Shown here: one piece after another, positions 11,298 to 22,059 of the stretch
How the letters are laid out: every line of letters starts with the position of its first letter
Numbering within the stretch: position 1 is the first letter of the stretch
Assembly: GCF_023898315.1 (NCBI RefSeq)
Contig: NC_064621.1
Coordinates: 17,730,501-17,794,500 of the forward strand
Reading direction: 5' to 3'
Length of the DNA stretch: 64,000 nucleotides
From: Schistocerca nitens
Taxonomy: Eukaryota > Arthropoda > Insecta > Orthoptera > Acrididae
Notes under the pieces: model-generated
What the model was told of the DNA's origin: nothing
Seen by the model: the letters and a program-made list of their open reading frames with translations, nothing else
Databases searched by the model: none
Translations under genes and position numbers: made by a program

Positions 11298-11649
11298 GTC
11301 TACAGCACATGTGCACGTTGTGAACAGCACACGCTTACAGCAGAAAGACGACGTACAGAATGGCGCACCCACAGACTGCGTTGTCTTCTATATCTTTCAC
11401 ATCACTTGCAGCGCCATCTGTTGTTGAAAATTGTAACTACTGTAATTTCGAAAGTTTGTCCGCCTGAAAATGTACTGTTGTCCCAAGCATATTGCAACAA
11501 ACGGTGTATTTCTATCGCTGCTCGTTTATGTTTTATTGCCGTTTCAAATATACCGGTCATTTTTGAAACACCCTGTACAAAGGCGGCGGTAGGGCCGCCC
11601 ACACGAGGTGTTAAAGGGCAGAGCATTGGCGGAAATGTCGTTTATACGC

Positions 11650-12115
11650 AGACGATATGGTTATGGCCGTACGACGGAAATTAACTGACTCTGAACGCGA
11701 ATTGACAGTTGCAGCCATACGCATGAGACATTCCATTTCGGAAATCGTTATGCAGTTCAGTATTCCGAGACCCACAGTGTCAAGGGTGAAGCGACAGTAC
11801 CAAATTTCAGACATTACCTCTTACCACAGACGACGCAGTGTCTGACGGCCTTCACTTAACGACCGAGAGCAGTGGCGTCTGCCCAGAGATATTAGACTAT
11901 TAAACAAGCAACACTGCTTGATATGTCCGCAGAAATCAACGTGACATTACCCCTTACCACAGACGACGCAGTGTCTGACGGCCTTCACTTAACGACCGAG
12001 AGCAGTGGCGTCTGCCCAGAGATGTTAGTGCTATTAGACAAGCAACACTGCTTGATATATCCGCAGAAATCAACGTGACCGGCTCTAGATTGACCAGCTA
12101 AAACAGTATGAAGCC
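11650..12115 (+). pseudogene. Tc1-like transposase N-terminal relic
   Basis: The frame at 11657-11845 (62 codons) is a helix-turn-helix of the Tc1/IS630 type, with MRHSISEIVMQFSIPRPTVSRVKRQYQ. It is closely similar in layout to the minus-strand HTH near 35900. After it the reading frame is lost, and a 133-bp block is duplicated in tandem (11812-11944 and 11945-12078). There is no DDE core and no recognisable terminal repeat, so it is a dead fragment. Confidence 0.7.
11812..12078 (+). repeat. 133-bp tandem duplication
   Basis: Two consecutive copies of a block beginning CATTACC and ending CAACGTGA, with only a handful of differences. It lies within the Tc1 relic, downstream of the HTH. Confidence 0.85.
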
Positions 12116-13259
12116 ACCTTAGACATATTCCTAACAGATATTATTTGAAGCGTACTCGCGCGCAACGGACTGCGAGAAAGCAACATTATCGCTGACGCTC
12201 TCTTTATTCCTTGAACTAAGATAGCTTTGGTTCAATGTTAACTATTGTGAAAAGATATAGTCTAGCTTCTGATCTTAATGAGTATGGACGAATGTATTAC
12301 GGCTTAAGAGAGAAGGCATTGTTGCGAGACTGCCATCTTTAATTGAAAGGCATTTTCTGATTTTGTGCGTAAATAATAAGACAATAAGCCAATTTCTCGT
12401 CAGCGTAAACAAGGTGTGTATTGCGTAAATTGTTCTCCATCTTATGGTTTTAGATTTTTAAATATTTGTGCATGCCTACGATACATTTCTTTGGCCTGTG
12501 AAAGCTCGAACCTGCAAACTCTATACTGTCATTAATTTAAAGACTTTTTAAAAAATCCAAATCGACGGACAGGCTTCCATAGAAAGGAGAATTGGACAGT
12601 ATTTAACGTAGACTAAGATTCCTACAGATTCAGCACGCAGTTCAAAGACCGGCGGAGACATCGAGTACAGCTCGCAGTCAGCGTGCGGCAGCTGATCTCT
12701 AGTCTACCATGCACAATCCCCTGAACATAAACGTCGTCTAGTGAGGTCTGTTTGGTTGTTTATTCATTTAAAAGACCTAAACTCTCTTCTTAGAGAGACT
12801 GAATACTAAAGAACTAATTCCTTGAATTAGTAATAATAATAATAATAATAATAATAATTAAATCAAAGCAGTAATTAAATGAATAATAATAATGAAAGCA
12901 GTTCATCGAGGTTACTTTTTGTCTCATAAAGAAAATTTTCAACACAGATCTCCATACTATAACTCGGTTCAGGCTGAAATAATGACCCCTCTCATGAATC
13001 ATTAGATCTCAGTAAAACTGTAACAACTTACCTTTCACGTGAGAGGGAGTTACAAATGCTATAGAGGCAGCGTGGCTCAATATTTCTGGAGGCGACTTCC
13101 AGCGACTTGTTGGGTTCATGTCACGTCGAGCTGTTGCCGAGCAAAAGGAGTTCTACAAGATATTAGGAAGTATCCCATGACTTTTTTGTCACCTCGGTGT
13201 ATTACATTGATTCACAACGCCGAGGAATCAGCCGCCCGCAATGGCAAGCGCAGCGCACG
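12116..13259. other. Unassigned DNA with AAT microsatellite
   Basis: No gene recognised. It contains an (AAT)n run at about 12830-12858. Confidence 0.4.
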
Positions 13260-14280
13260 CGGCAGCCCAACCTGCGTTGTTGCTGCCTGCTGTTCCGAGA
13301 CCGGCCTCATGCACCTCTCATCACAAGCCTATACTGCCAAGAATCCAGCTGTAACAGTGAAGTATCGGTTTCCCTCCAAAATTTTTGCAATCTGCACTTC
13401 CGTCTGTTACGCACTCAACTATTTCTTGATGACTCAGAATATGTCCTGTGGACCTATCCCTTCTTTTATACGAGGTGAGCCGTAAATTTCTATTTCTCCA
13501 AATTCGATTCTGTACCTGCCCATTAATCATGCTATCTAGCCATGTGAACTTCAGTATCAGTCTGTAGCACTACACTTCAAAATACTGCACTTACATCTTC
13601 TCTATACTCTTTACATCCACATTACAGTTATGTATAAGACTACATTCGTGACACACATTTTCAGACAAGACACTCTAACAATACATTTAGATTACATGTT
13701 AACTTATTTGCCTTTTCTAGAAAACATTCTCTTGCTGTTTCAAGCCTGCATTTTCTCTTCTCTTCATTTTTGCAATCTTTAGTTTTCTTACTGCCCAAAT
13801 ATCAAAAATCATCTACAGGTTTTAGCATCCCCTTTTCTAATCCATATCCCTCAGCATAGCCTGATTTAATTCGACAATATTCGAATAGTCCTGTTTTAAT
13901 TTTGTTGAAGTTTATCCGGTAACCTGTTTTCAAGACATTGCCCGTCCCTTCACCTTATCTTCCATGTCTTTCGTTGTTCCTGACCGAATCAGAAGCTATC
14001 GACAAAGCTCAACGTCTTCAATTTTTCTCATTGAAATTTATTTAGCTTCTTCTTGGTTTCTTTTACTGCCTGCTCAGTTCATAGCTTGTTGGAGAATACG
14101 AATGGTAGTCTATAAGCCTGTCTCGCTCCCTTCTCGACAACTCCTTCGCTTTCATGTCCTTCGACTCTTAAAACAGAAGTCTGGATTCTGTAGAAGATGT
14201 ACATAACCTTTCACTTCCTATATTTTAGTTCTACAACTTCAAAATATCAAGGAGTGTGTTTACAAAACATTTTAAAAAGG
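13260..14280 (-). mobile_element. Old, highly diverged LINE related to the one at 3986
   Basis: On the minus strand this resembles the 3986-5459 LINE through many substitutions. Matching landmarks on the plus strand include TCAGAATATGTCCTG (13435), CCCTCAGCATAG (13849), CGACAATATTCGAA, TTCAAGACATTGCCC and CTTTCATGTCCTTCGACTCTTA (14150). All frames are broken. The end near 13300 corresponds to the 3' side. It is a fossil of the same or a sister family. Confidence 0.65.
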
Positions 14281-14333
14281 TATTTCAAAAAATGCAATTG
14301 CTATAAACGTAGATATCTCTTTCTTCAATCGCT

Positions 14334-14528
14334 GCCGGCCGCGGTGGTCTAGCGGTTCTGGCGCTGCAGTCCGGAACCGCGGGACTGTTACGGTCGCAGG
14401 TTCGAATCCTGCCTCGGGCATGGGTGTGTGTGATGTCCTTAGGTTAGTTAGGTTTAATTAGTTCTAAGTTCTAGGGGACTTATGACCTAAGATGTTGAGT
14501 CCCATAGTGCTCAGAGCCATTTGAACCA
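14334..14528 (+). mobile_element. Full-length tRNA-derived SINE (family 1)
   Basis: It begins GCCGGCCGCGGTGGTCTAGC and holds an internal Pol III promoter: box A around TGGTCTAGCGG and box B GGTTCGAATCC. The tail ends AGAGCCATTTGAACC. It is flanked by the 13-bp repeat TTCTTCAATCGCT at 14321-14333 and 14529-14541. This is the most complete family-1 copy in the window. Confidence 0.95.
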
Positions 14529-14859
14529 TTCTTCAATCGCTTACGATTAAAATACCTTTGTGTACGAAGTTTCAGGCAGTGTGTAGGTATTAGGAAAGAA
14601 GCTAGTGAGAAAGAAGTGTTTCCTGTTGCGACGCTATGACAAACAAGCTAGAGTTTCTTTTTTTTTTAATTCTGCTCCCATATTAGGTTAAAGGAAGCAT
14701 TCGACCAATATTTTGTTGCCATAGGATCCACAGTCTCTACAAATTGTCTGGATGATAACATTTTACCTCACTGACTGCCATTGGGTGGACTAAGACATTC
14801 CTTTAATTTAATCATAGGATTTGCTGTAGTTGTCTTATTTGCGTTATTTATTTATTGGG

Positions 14860-14950
14860 CATTAGGCCATAGTCCGAGGAATAATTCTCTGTTTAGCGTT
14901 TCGGCTTCCAACGTTAGGCGGAGAATTATGCCTAGGATTACGGCCTAATG
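14860..14950. repeat. 30-bp inverted repeat with 31-base loop
   Basis: Arm 14860-14889 (CATTAGGCCATAGTCC...) pairs with 14921-14950 with about five mismatches. The loop contains GTTTAGCGTTTCGGCTTCC, a sentence like those at the ends of Penelope-like and related retroelements. It may be the terminus of a decayed element. Confidence 0.7.
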
Positions 14951-15269
14951 TCCCTAAAACCAGTATCACCAATAACGTTAATTTACTTTGTTTCCCATTA
15001 CTTCACAGTTTCAGCTATAAAAACATTTCCAAACGTTTGGCTGGAATATAAACAGCATTGCACATTTAAAACAGAACAGAACCGCATGCTGTACTATCGA
15101 AAGAACTTACGAAAGTGAACTCGTATGTACAACTCCATCACCGGAAACCAAACACGAACTGTAAACACTGGGAAACTCCACACGGGCACATAAGTGACGA
15201 CTGTGGTTTGTTTTCAGAGGTAGTGGCGCAGCCACCGGCGCAACGACTTTCTTTTTATTTTATTACTAA

Positions 15270-16228
15270 CAAGGGAGCCTCCCCATCGCATCCCCCTCAG
15301 ATTTAGTTATAAGTTGGTACAGTGGATAGGCCTTGAAAAACTGAACACAGATCAATCGAGAAAACAGGAAGAAGTTATGTGGAACTACGAAAAAAAAAGC
15401 AAAATATAGAAACTGAGTAGTCCATGTGCAAGATAGGCAACATTAAGGAACCGTGAGGTCCGGAGCACCGTGGTCCCGTGGTTGGCGTGAACAACTACGG
15501 AACGAGAGGTCCTTGGTTCAAATCTTTCCTCGTGTGAAAATTTTAATTTTTTATTTTCAGACAATTACTATCCGTCACTCCGATGCGAAGTAGCTGCGCC
15601 GTAGTATGGGGACGCTACACCTAAACAAGAAAACCTAAATCGGGCAAGGCAGAAGAATCTTTTTACCCATTCGCCAAGTTAGGTGGGTCGACAACATATT
15701 CCTGTCATGTGACGCACATGCCGTCACCAGTGTCGTATATAATATATCAGACGTGTTTTCCTTTGGAGGAATCGGTTGACCTTTGACCTTGCTATCAAAT
15801 GTTTTCGGTTGCCATTGGAGAGGCACGTCCTTTCGTCTACTAATCGCACGGTTTTGCGGTGCGGTCGCAAAACACATACACTAAACTTCTTACAGTGAAC
15901 AGAGACGTCAATGAACGAACGGACAGATCATAACTTTGCCAAAATAAAGAAAGTAAAATTCTCAGGCGATGGGAGACTTGAACCAAGGACCTCTCGTTCC
16001 GCAGCTGCTCACGCTAACCACGGGACCACGGTGCTCCTGAGTTCACTGTTCCTTAATGTTGCCTATCTTGCGCATGGACTACTCAGTTTGTATATTTTGC
16101 CTTTTTTTCATAGTTGCACATAACTTCTTCCTGTTTTCTCGATTGATCTGTGTTCAGTTTTTCAAGGCCTATCCACTGTACCAACTTATAAGTAAATCTG
16201 AGGGGGGTGCGATGGGGAGGTTCCCTTG
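15270..16228. mobile_element. 959-bp foldback transposon with tRNA-like arms
   Basis: The ends are inverted copies: CAAGGGAGCCTCCCCATCGC on the left, mirrored at 16209-16228. The arms extend about 270 bases (15270-15545 and about 15950-16228). TAA flanks both sides (15267-15269 and 16229-16231), giving a possible 3-bp target duplication as in PIF/Harbinger-like MITEs. Each arm holds a tRNA-like stretch with a box-A-like TGGTTRGCGTG and box-B-like GGTTCAARTCT, followed by T-rich sequence, with the two promoters pointing at each other. The middle has no transposase, so it is non-autonomous. Confidence 0.85.
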
Positions 16229-19200
16229 TAAGTATAAACGGGTTACAAGCAGTTGTATCAACTAGACGGTTCACTGAAGACATTGTTCTACCTGATCTAA
16301 TGTAAAAAGTCTCTTTAGTTCTTCTTGTCTATTGTGCTTTTTGCGTGCTGAGCTGGTAAATAACTTCAGCAGAGAGAGCGATGAAGGATAATCTCAATAT
16401 AAGGTAGGCTATGCAGTTACTCGTATTTGAAGAACTCACCATATATTCGTACAAAATTTTTAGAAATGAAGGCGAACTTATCAGATTGTGTCCGGTCGAT
16501 ACTACGGCCACTGAACAAGAGACAGTAATTTTTTCTTTCGTTCGTGACAATTGAACATGATCCGGCAAAGGTTCTGGTCTAATGACTGCCTATTCGATAA
16601 CAAAAAACAGAATAGCGCTACACTGAAGCCACGAAATTGACGTTCTCCATTGTGTCGTAGGCGGAGGACGTGTGATGTTGTCGTAAACCGTAAGTTATAT
16701 AAACCAATCATAACGCAATTATAGCGAAACCAACATCTCCGTCAGTTTATTGGTGGCCGTCTACGTTTGTAGACTACGTCTGGAATATTACTGCATTTAT
16801 CTTAAAGGCAGTATTTTCAGTAAAGATTTCTTTATTACAGGGCTGAAATCTTGTGCAGCATATTATTGCACCTAAAGACATATAAAGGAAGTGATACTTC
16901 ATTTTAACCGGTAAAGTTGTTTTAGAAGCAGAAAAAAATCCCAAACTCATATTTCCAGACGAAATCGGTGAATTTATGGACTGTAATTAAAAAGTGATTT
17001 TGTTACCTAGCACACGCGAATGATCTCCTTCTATTTGAGAATATTCATTTGTACCTCAATAATACGAACTGAACTGTGTCATTATGTAACCATCCCTTTA
17101 AAATACGTTGGTCCACAGATCCAAAACCCGACGTATGTCGAAGATCTTGAGACTACATAATGCTAATGCCTGAGTCACTACAATCAGTGTTTTATAATAT
17201 ACTACGCTTCTTACATTGATGTTTCGGCACCCGAACTGGATTAAGCAAATGTCAAAACATAAACGTTTCCTTTGCGAAAATATCAGCGTTATGGATAAAA
17301 ACGGATGTCATTTCCTACAAAAGCGTAATAAAGCTTTTCACACGTGTTGTTGAGGAGTCATCAGAAAACTAAACGCTTTCTGCCGAACTAATACCTTCAC
17401 TTTTTCTTCTGCTCTTTTGAAATAATTAACTGTTGAACAGGACAACAAATATATAAAATAACGATAAACTGTAATTCTGTCGATGTGACAAGAAAAATAA
17501 ATGTCAATACAACGTTCCAAAGTGTTTGTTGCCCTTCCACTGGCGAAATGTATACACGACAATCATCGCAATAAGATTGAGAATTTCGGAGAAGTAAGTA
17601 ACCTGTACCACTACATGCATAAGACTAGTACAGTAAATCGCTGAATTGTTAAAATCAGTGCTTAATTTCAGCTATAAGTGAGAGAAATTGTAAACACCTG
17701 TTACATTTCACACAGTGCATAGTGACAGAAACTAGGTTTTATGCTCTCCGTCGCGTGACTTAGATATTGACTTCAAAGCTTTACGCAAAAGAGACAGGTG
17801 TGCGCGGTCTGTGTGTGTTTCTGGTTTACGGATATTAATTGACTCTTTTTTCCGAGCATCCGTCGATCTCAGAACACCCACTTTCACCCATACGGTTTGG
17901 GAGCGTCCTGTATACTGTTAAAATATGTGATGTTGGCGACAGCAGTTACACACCTGCGAAGCTGAAGAAGGCGTGCCATTTGAGAACACACCTCAGCCAG
18001 TATTCCTATAAGGTCGAGGCTGTGAAATGCCATCTTTCACACCGCCATATTGTATATTATGTTACTTTCTGAGTGCTGCCACTGACAATATTTTCATATT
18101 TAGGGGCGACGGTGTCAACACAGGGTAGGCTGCGGGAATTTACACTGCAAGCCAAGGTGTAATTTACACCCTACGGACTCGTCTCCCTACAGAGTTTACG
18201 CATTAGCTAGCACGGTGAGGAAACAGGTGTCCACACACCGCGAGAGGCTTTTTCCGTCAAAAGCTCAGTGGGAGAAACGACTGCCTGGAGATACATTTGT
18301 CGTGCTGGTTGTGTGGAAAGGACTCCGAACTGAAATGTTGGATAGTTGCTACCAATATCTAGCTGAGGTTGCATAACGACAAGTGGAATTGTAATTATTA
18401 TTTACTTTTATTTCGTTATCAGCCATCGAAGGACTGCGATAACCTTATAATTAGTTCTGAAATTGTTCTCTTTTATTATTTATTTATTTATCTATTTATT
18501 GTGCCAGACATTTCTGATGAGTTCTCTGTATCTGACACGTCGTTCACCCGAGCGTTTGGCGCCTCTGAAAGCCAGAAAGGACTCGATAGCAGCTCCGAAG
18601 TAGTTTCGCTTTCAGGCTTATCTTGTTTGTATGACCTCTTCCTCAAGATATTTCTTGACGTTTATACCAGGGGAATATTTTATTTTGGTTTCGAGACAAA
18701 TACGTTGAGTTACGTTTCATTTGTTTGGCGACGTTCATCCTTCGTGTGGGACTATAAAATCGAACTTCGCGTTTGCGCATTGTATCTCCAGTAATTTTTT
18801 ATTTTATTTTAGAATATATTTCTTGTTTCCATCTCCCCTTTTTTTTTAAGTTTACCCAATATATTGTATAAGATGTATCTTGTTTATTATGTCAGTCTGG
18901 AGGGAAGACTAGTAAGATCCATTTATTTCGAAAATACCAAGACTAATATTAGAGAAACGGACTTTTTTCTTCTTTTTGACTAAGTGTACGCTACGGATTA
19001 ATAACACGAGAATGTGAGAGTGGAGGAAACTTCACTAAACACTGAATACCTAGCTGACTCATTGTTCTCGTCATGCACATGTCGCACTGGATAAAATTCT
19101 CTCGGTTTTTGCTGCCACGTTAGGTTTCAATAACATCTGAAGCATCAAAGAATAGCTCCATCTTCATTCTCAATACATTCGCTGCAAAGCATTATTTACC

Positions 19201-19577
19201 ATACTTTCATCATTTACATTTATATGTTAACAGCGTCTAACAGGGGTGGGAAATGAGAGGTCATATCTCGAGAAGCTCTAGAATCTTTGAACGCCATTCC
19301 CGCACGGCTGTCGGTAATGCAAGCACGGTTCTTACTTCTTGCTCAACTCGACCATACGTTGAGTAGTGAACGTAAATTTTTACTTCTATTCGCACTGAAT
19401 AACAAACCTGCAGTCTCTTTGCTAAAATTCTACAAAGCACTAGGAACAAATTATGTCACATGATCTCGAGATAATTAGTGTGGAGAGACCAATATACAGT
19501 AGGATCTGTTCCCATAGTTTACCACGCTAATCAGATCTTATGATTCTTGCAGCACACAAAAATGACCCTGTTACTGA
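16229..19577. other. Unassigned AT-rich DNA
   Basis: Over 3 kb with no recognised gene or repeat. Frames at 17338-17562 (minus) and 18369-18794 (plus, 141 codons, membrane-like Phe/Leu/Tyr-rich) have no family resemblance. A TATT/TTTA microsatellite lies near 18475-18500. Confidence 0.4.
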
Positions 19578-19906
19578 ATGCACGAAATTTATTCGCAGCT
19601 GAGAATATGGACAACCAACAACTGTTTAATCAGTGACGACAAGGAAAATGTGTGCCGTACCGGGGCTCGGACCGGACTTCCGTCTCGGTGAGAGGTCTCC
19701 CTCCCATCACGCTGGATCACGACCACGGCTGGCGACATGTGGAACTTCTGGTCCAGCCGCGAGTCGTACTTCTATAACCCAAAGGTAATACGACCGCTCA
19801 CGATTAAGCAGGACATCCGGGTTCAAGTCTCGGTCCATTGTAGTCATTCCATTATACAGCTGATGATTGTCCATATTTGCAACTGCGAATTCATTTCATG
19901 TATTGC
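19578..19906. mobile_element. Foldback element with outward tRNA-like halves
   Basis: The outer arms (about 19578-19645 and 19840-19906) are imperfect inverted copies sharing AATATGGACAA and GAATTCGCAG-like words. The inner part has a minus-strand box-B-like GGTCCGAGCCC near 19670 and a plus-strand GGGTTCAAGTCTC near 19820. Thus two tRNA-like promoters point outward. No protein. Confidence 0.7.
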
Positions 19907-20143
19907 ATTACGGCTGTAGTCGTCGAACTTTGCTTTGAATTTCTAAACAACACAAGCACTGCAATATCGCTGTTATTAAATAGTTAAACGAAACGTAACA
20001 GAAATATAACAATGTGGAACTACCATTGCAGCTTGAAAGAACTCCAGCCCATTTCTCACTGCTGTCATCATCTCACATATTCTTACAATATGCACGTATT
20101 GATGTCTGATAGATTTCATCCTCGCTAAGCTATGTGTCCAATA

Positions 20144-21323
20144 CACTGAAGCGCCAAAGAAATTGGTATAGGCGTGTGTATTCAAATACAGCTATATATA
20201 AATAGGCAGAATACGGCGTTGCGGTAGGCAACGGCTATGTAAGACAAGTGTCTGGCGCAGTTGTTACATCGGTTACTGCTGCTTCAATGACAGATTATCA
20301 AGATTTACGTGAGTTTAAACATGGTGTTATAGTCGGCGCACGAGCGATGAGACACAGCATCTCCGAGGTAGCAATGAAGCAGGGATTTTCCCGTACGACC
20401 ATCTCACGAGTGAACCGTGAAGATCAGGAAACCGGTAAAACATCAATCTCCGACATCGCTGCGGCCGGAGAAGATCCTGCAAGAAAGGGACCAACGACGA
20501 CTGAAGAGATTCGTTCAACGTGACACAAGTGCAACTCCTCCGCAGATTGCTGCAGATTTCAATGCTGGGCCATCAACAAGTGTCAGCGAGCGACCCATTC
20601 GACGAAATATCATAGATATGCGCTTTGAGCTGAAGGCCCACTCGTTTATCCTTGATGACTGCTCGACACAAAGCTTTACGCCTCGCCTGGGCCCGTCAAC
20701 ACCGACATTGGACTGTTGATGACTGGAAACACGTTGCTTAGTCGCACAAGTCTCGTTTCAAATTGTGTAGAGCGGGTGGACGTGTACGGGTATGTCATCA
20801 GGGGACTGTTCAAGCTGGTGGAGGCTCTGCAATGGTGTGAGGCGTGTGCAGTTGGTATGATATGTGACTCCTGATACGTCTAGATACGATTCTGACAGGT
20901 GACACGTACGTAAGCATCCTGTCTGGTCACCTGCATTCATTTATGTCCATTGTGCATTGCGACGGTTAGGGCAAGTCCAGCAGTACAATGCGACTCCCCG
21001 CACGTCCAGAATTGTTACAGAGTGGCTCCAGGGAACACTCTTCTGAGTTTAAACAGTTAAGCTGGCCACCAAACTCCCCAGACATGATCATCATTGAGCG
21101 TATCTGGCATGCCTTGCAACGTGCTGTTCATAAGATATCTCCATCCCCCCCGTACTTATACTGATTTATGGATAACCCTGCAGGATTCATGGTATCAGTT
21201 CCATGCAGCAGTACTCCAGACATTATTGGACTCCATTCCCCGTCGTGTTGCGGCACTTCTGCGTGCTCGCGGGAGCTTTATACGATATTAGGTACGTGTA
21301 CCAGTTTCTTTGGCTCTTCAGTG
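20144..21323 (+). mobile_element. Tc1-like transposon, internally deleted
   Basis: The ends CACTGAAGCGCCAAAGAAAT and, inverted on the right, CACTGAAGAGCCAAAGAAAC are flanked by TA (20142-20143 and 21324-21325). At 1.18 kb it is shorter than the usual 1.3-1.7 kb of Tc1 elements. Only the N-terminal HTH is readable. Confidence 0.85.
20248..20523 (+). pseudogene. Tc1 transposase N-terminal HTH fragment
   Basis: This 91-codon frame carries the DNA-binding helix-turn-helix (GARAMRHSISEVAMKQGFSRTTISRV, residues 31-56). It then runs into a stop at 20521. An overlapping +1 frame (20417-20719) continues with HTH-2-like sequence (RLKRFVQRDTSATPPQIAADFNAG), so the gene is frameshifted near 20450-20520. 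No DDE residues can be followed downstream. Inactive. Confidence 0.75.
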
Positions 21324-21477
21324 TATACCATTGGTCATTCGGGTGTTCGGAATTCTTTGAGGTGTGTCACATCATCATTCTCTTTGGTGGCAGCTACGAG
21401 TGTAAGTCGTACGTTTGCTCACTTGTCAAATCGGGTATGAGAGAGTGATTTAAAGGGAGTATGTCATCTCTTCGAAA

Positions 21478-22050
21478 TTGATTTTACGAGCTCCGTCTCC
21501 GAATTTTATCACCGGGAAAAGGAACGCAATGACCTGTAGATGCTGTTATTTGGGTGCCGCGAAGAGCATTTCATCCGACAAAATGTTGTGGTTTGACGAG
21601 ACGTCGGATAGGGTGAATCACACGTCGAAAAAAGCCAGAAAGGACCACACAACCGAAAGAATAATAATAGCAGTATGGGATGGCAGACTAATTGTCCTAC
21701 GCTGGGTCGGCTACGTCGAAAATTGTTTATTGCTATTTTCTTCCAGAAAATAAGGGGGCTATCACGAGGAAATGAACGTTACAGCTGTCTCGGAACGTTT
21801 TCCATATTGGTGATACAAAATACTGTATTCCCCCGAATTCAGTAATACTACTGGACAGTGCGAAACAGCAATCCGTTGTGTTAGACAAAGATGCTACAAA
21901 TCAGCGAAGGACATTGGGTATTTTTTTGTCTGGGTACAGAGACATTATCAGTAGGAATAGAATTCTTGAAACAAGAGACAGTAATAAGATTAACCTCAGT
22001 GAGTTGTTAGAGTTGACAAATGAAACTATTGTGAATGTTACGTCATAGGG
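21478..22050 (+). pseudogene. IS630/Tc1-type transposase core relic
   Basis: In shifting frames one can read MLWFDETSDRVNH (first Asp region), RIIIAVWDGR, GGYHEEMN, then NSVILLDSAKQQSVVLDKDATNQRRT with a second-Asp-like residue. This order matches a divergent group of insect DDE transposases in which G-Y-H-x-E-M-N precedes the second Asp. At least one frameshift lies near 21750-21850. No terminal repeats were found. The match is by eye, so moderate confidence. Confidence 0.5.
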
Positions 22051-22059
22051 CTGGTCACT

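Larger units (their letters stand above)
9838..11575 (-). mobile_element. Mariner-superfamily DNA transposon, nearly intact
   Basis: The element starts CAGGGTGTTTCAAAAATGAC and is flanked by TA on both sides (9836-9837 and 11576-11577). Terminal inverted repeats of about 168 bases (9838-10005 and 11408-11575) differ at only two or three positions. The transposase runs on the minus strand and is interrupted by a SINE. Without the SINE and its TSD the element is about 1.55 kb. Near-identical ends suggest a recent insertion. Confidence 0.9.

Noticed and set aside
14334..14420. tRNA gene
   Set aside because: Boxes A and B are present, but the tail and target duplications show a SINE; the same sentence recurs at four other places.
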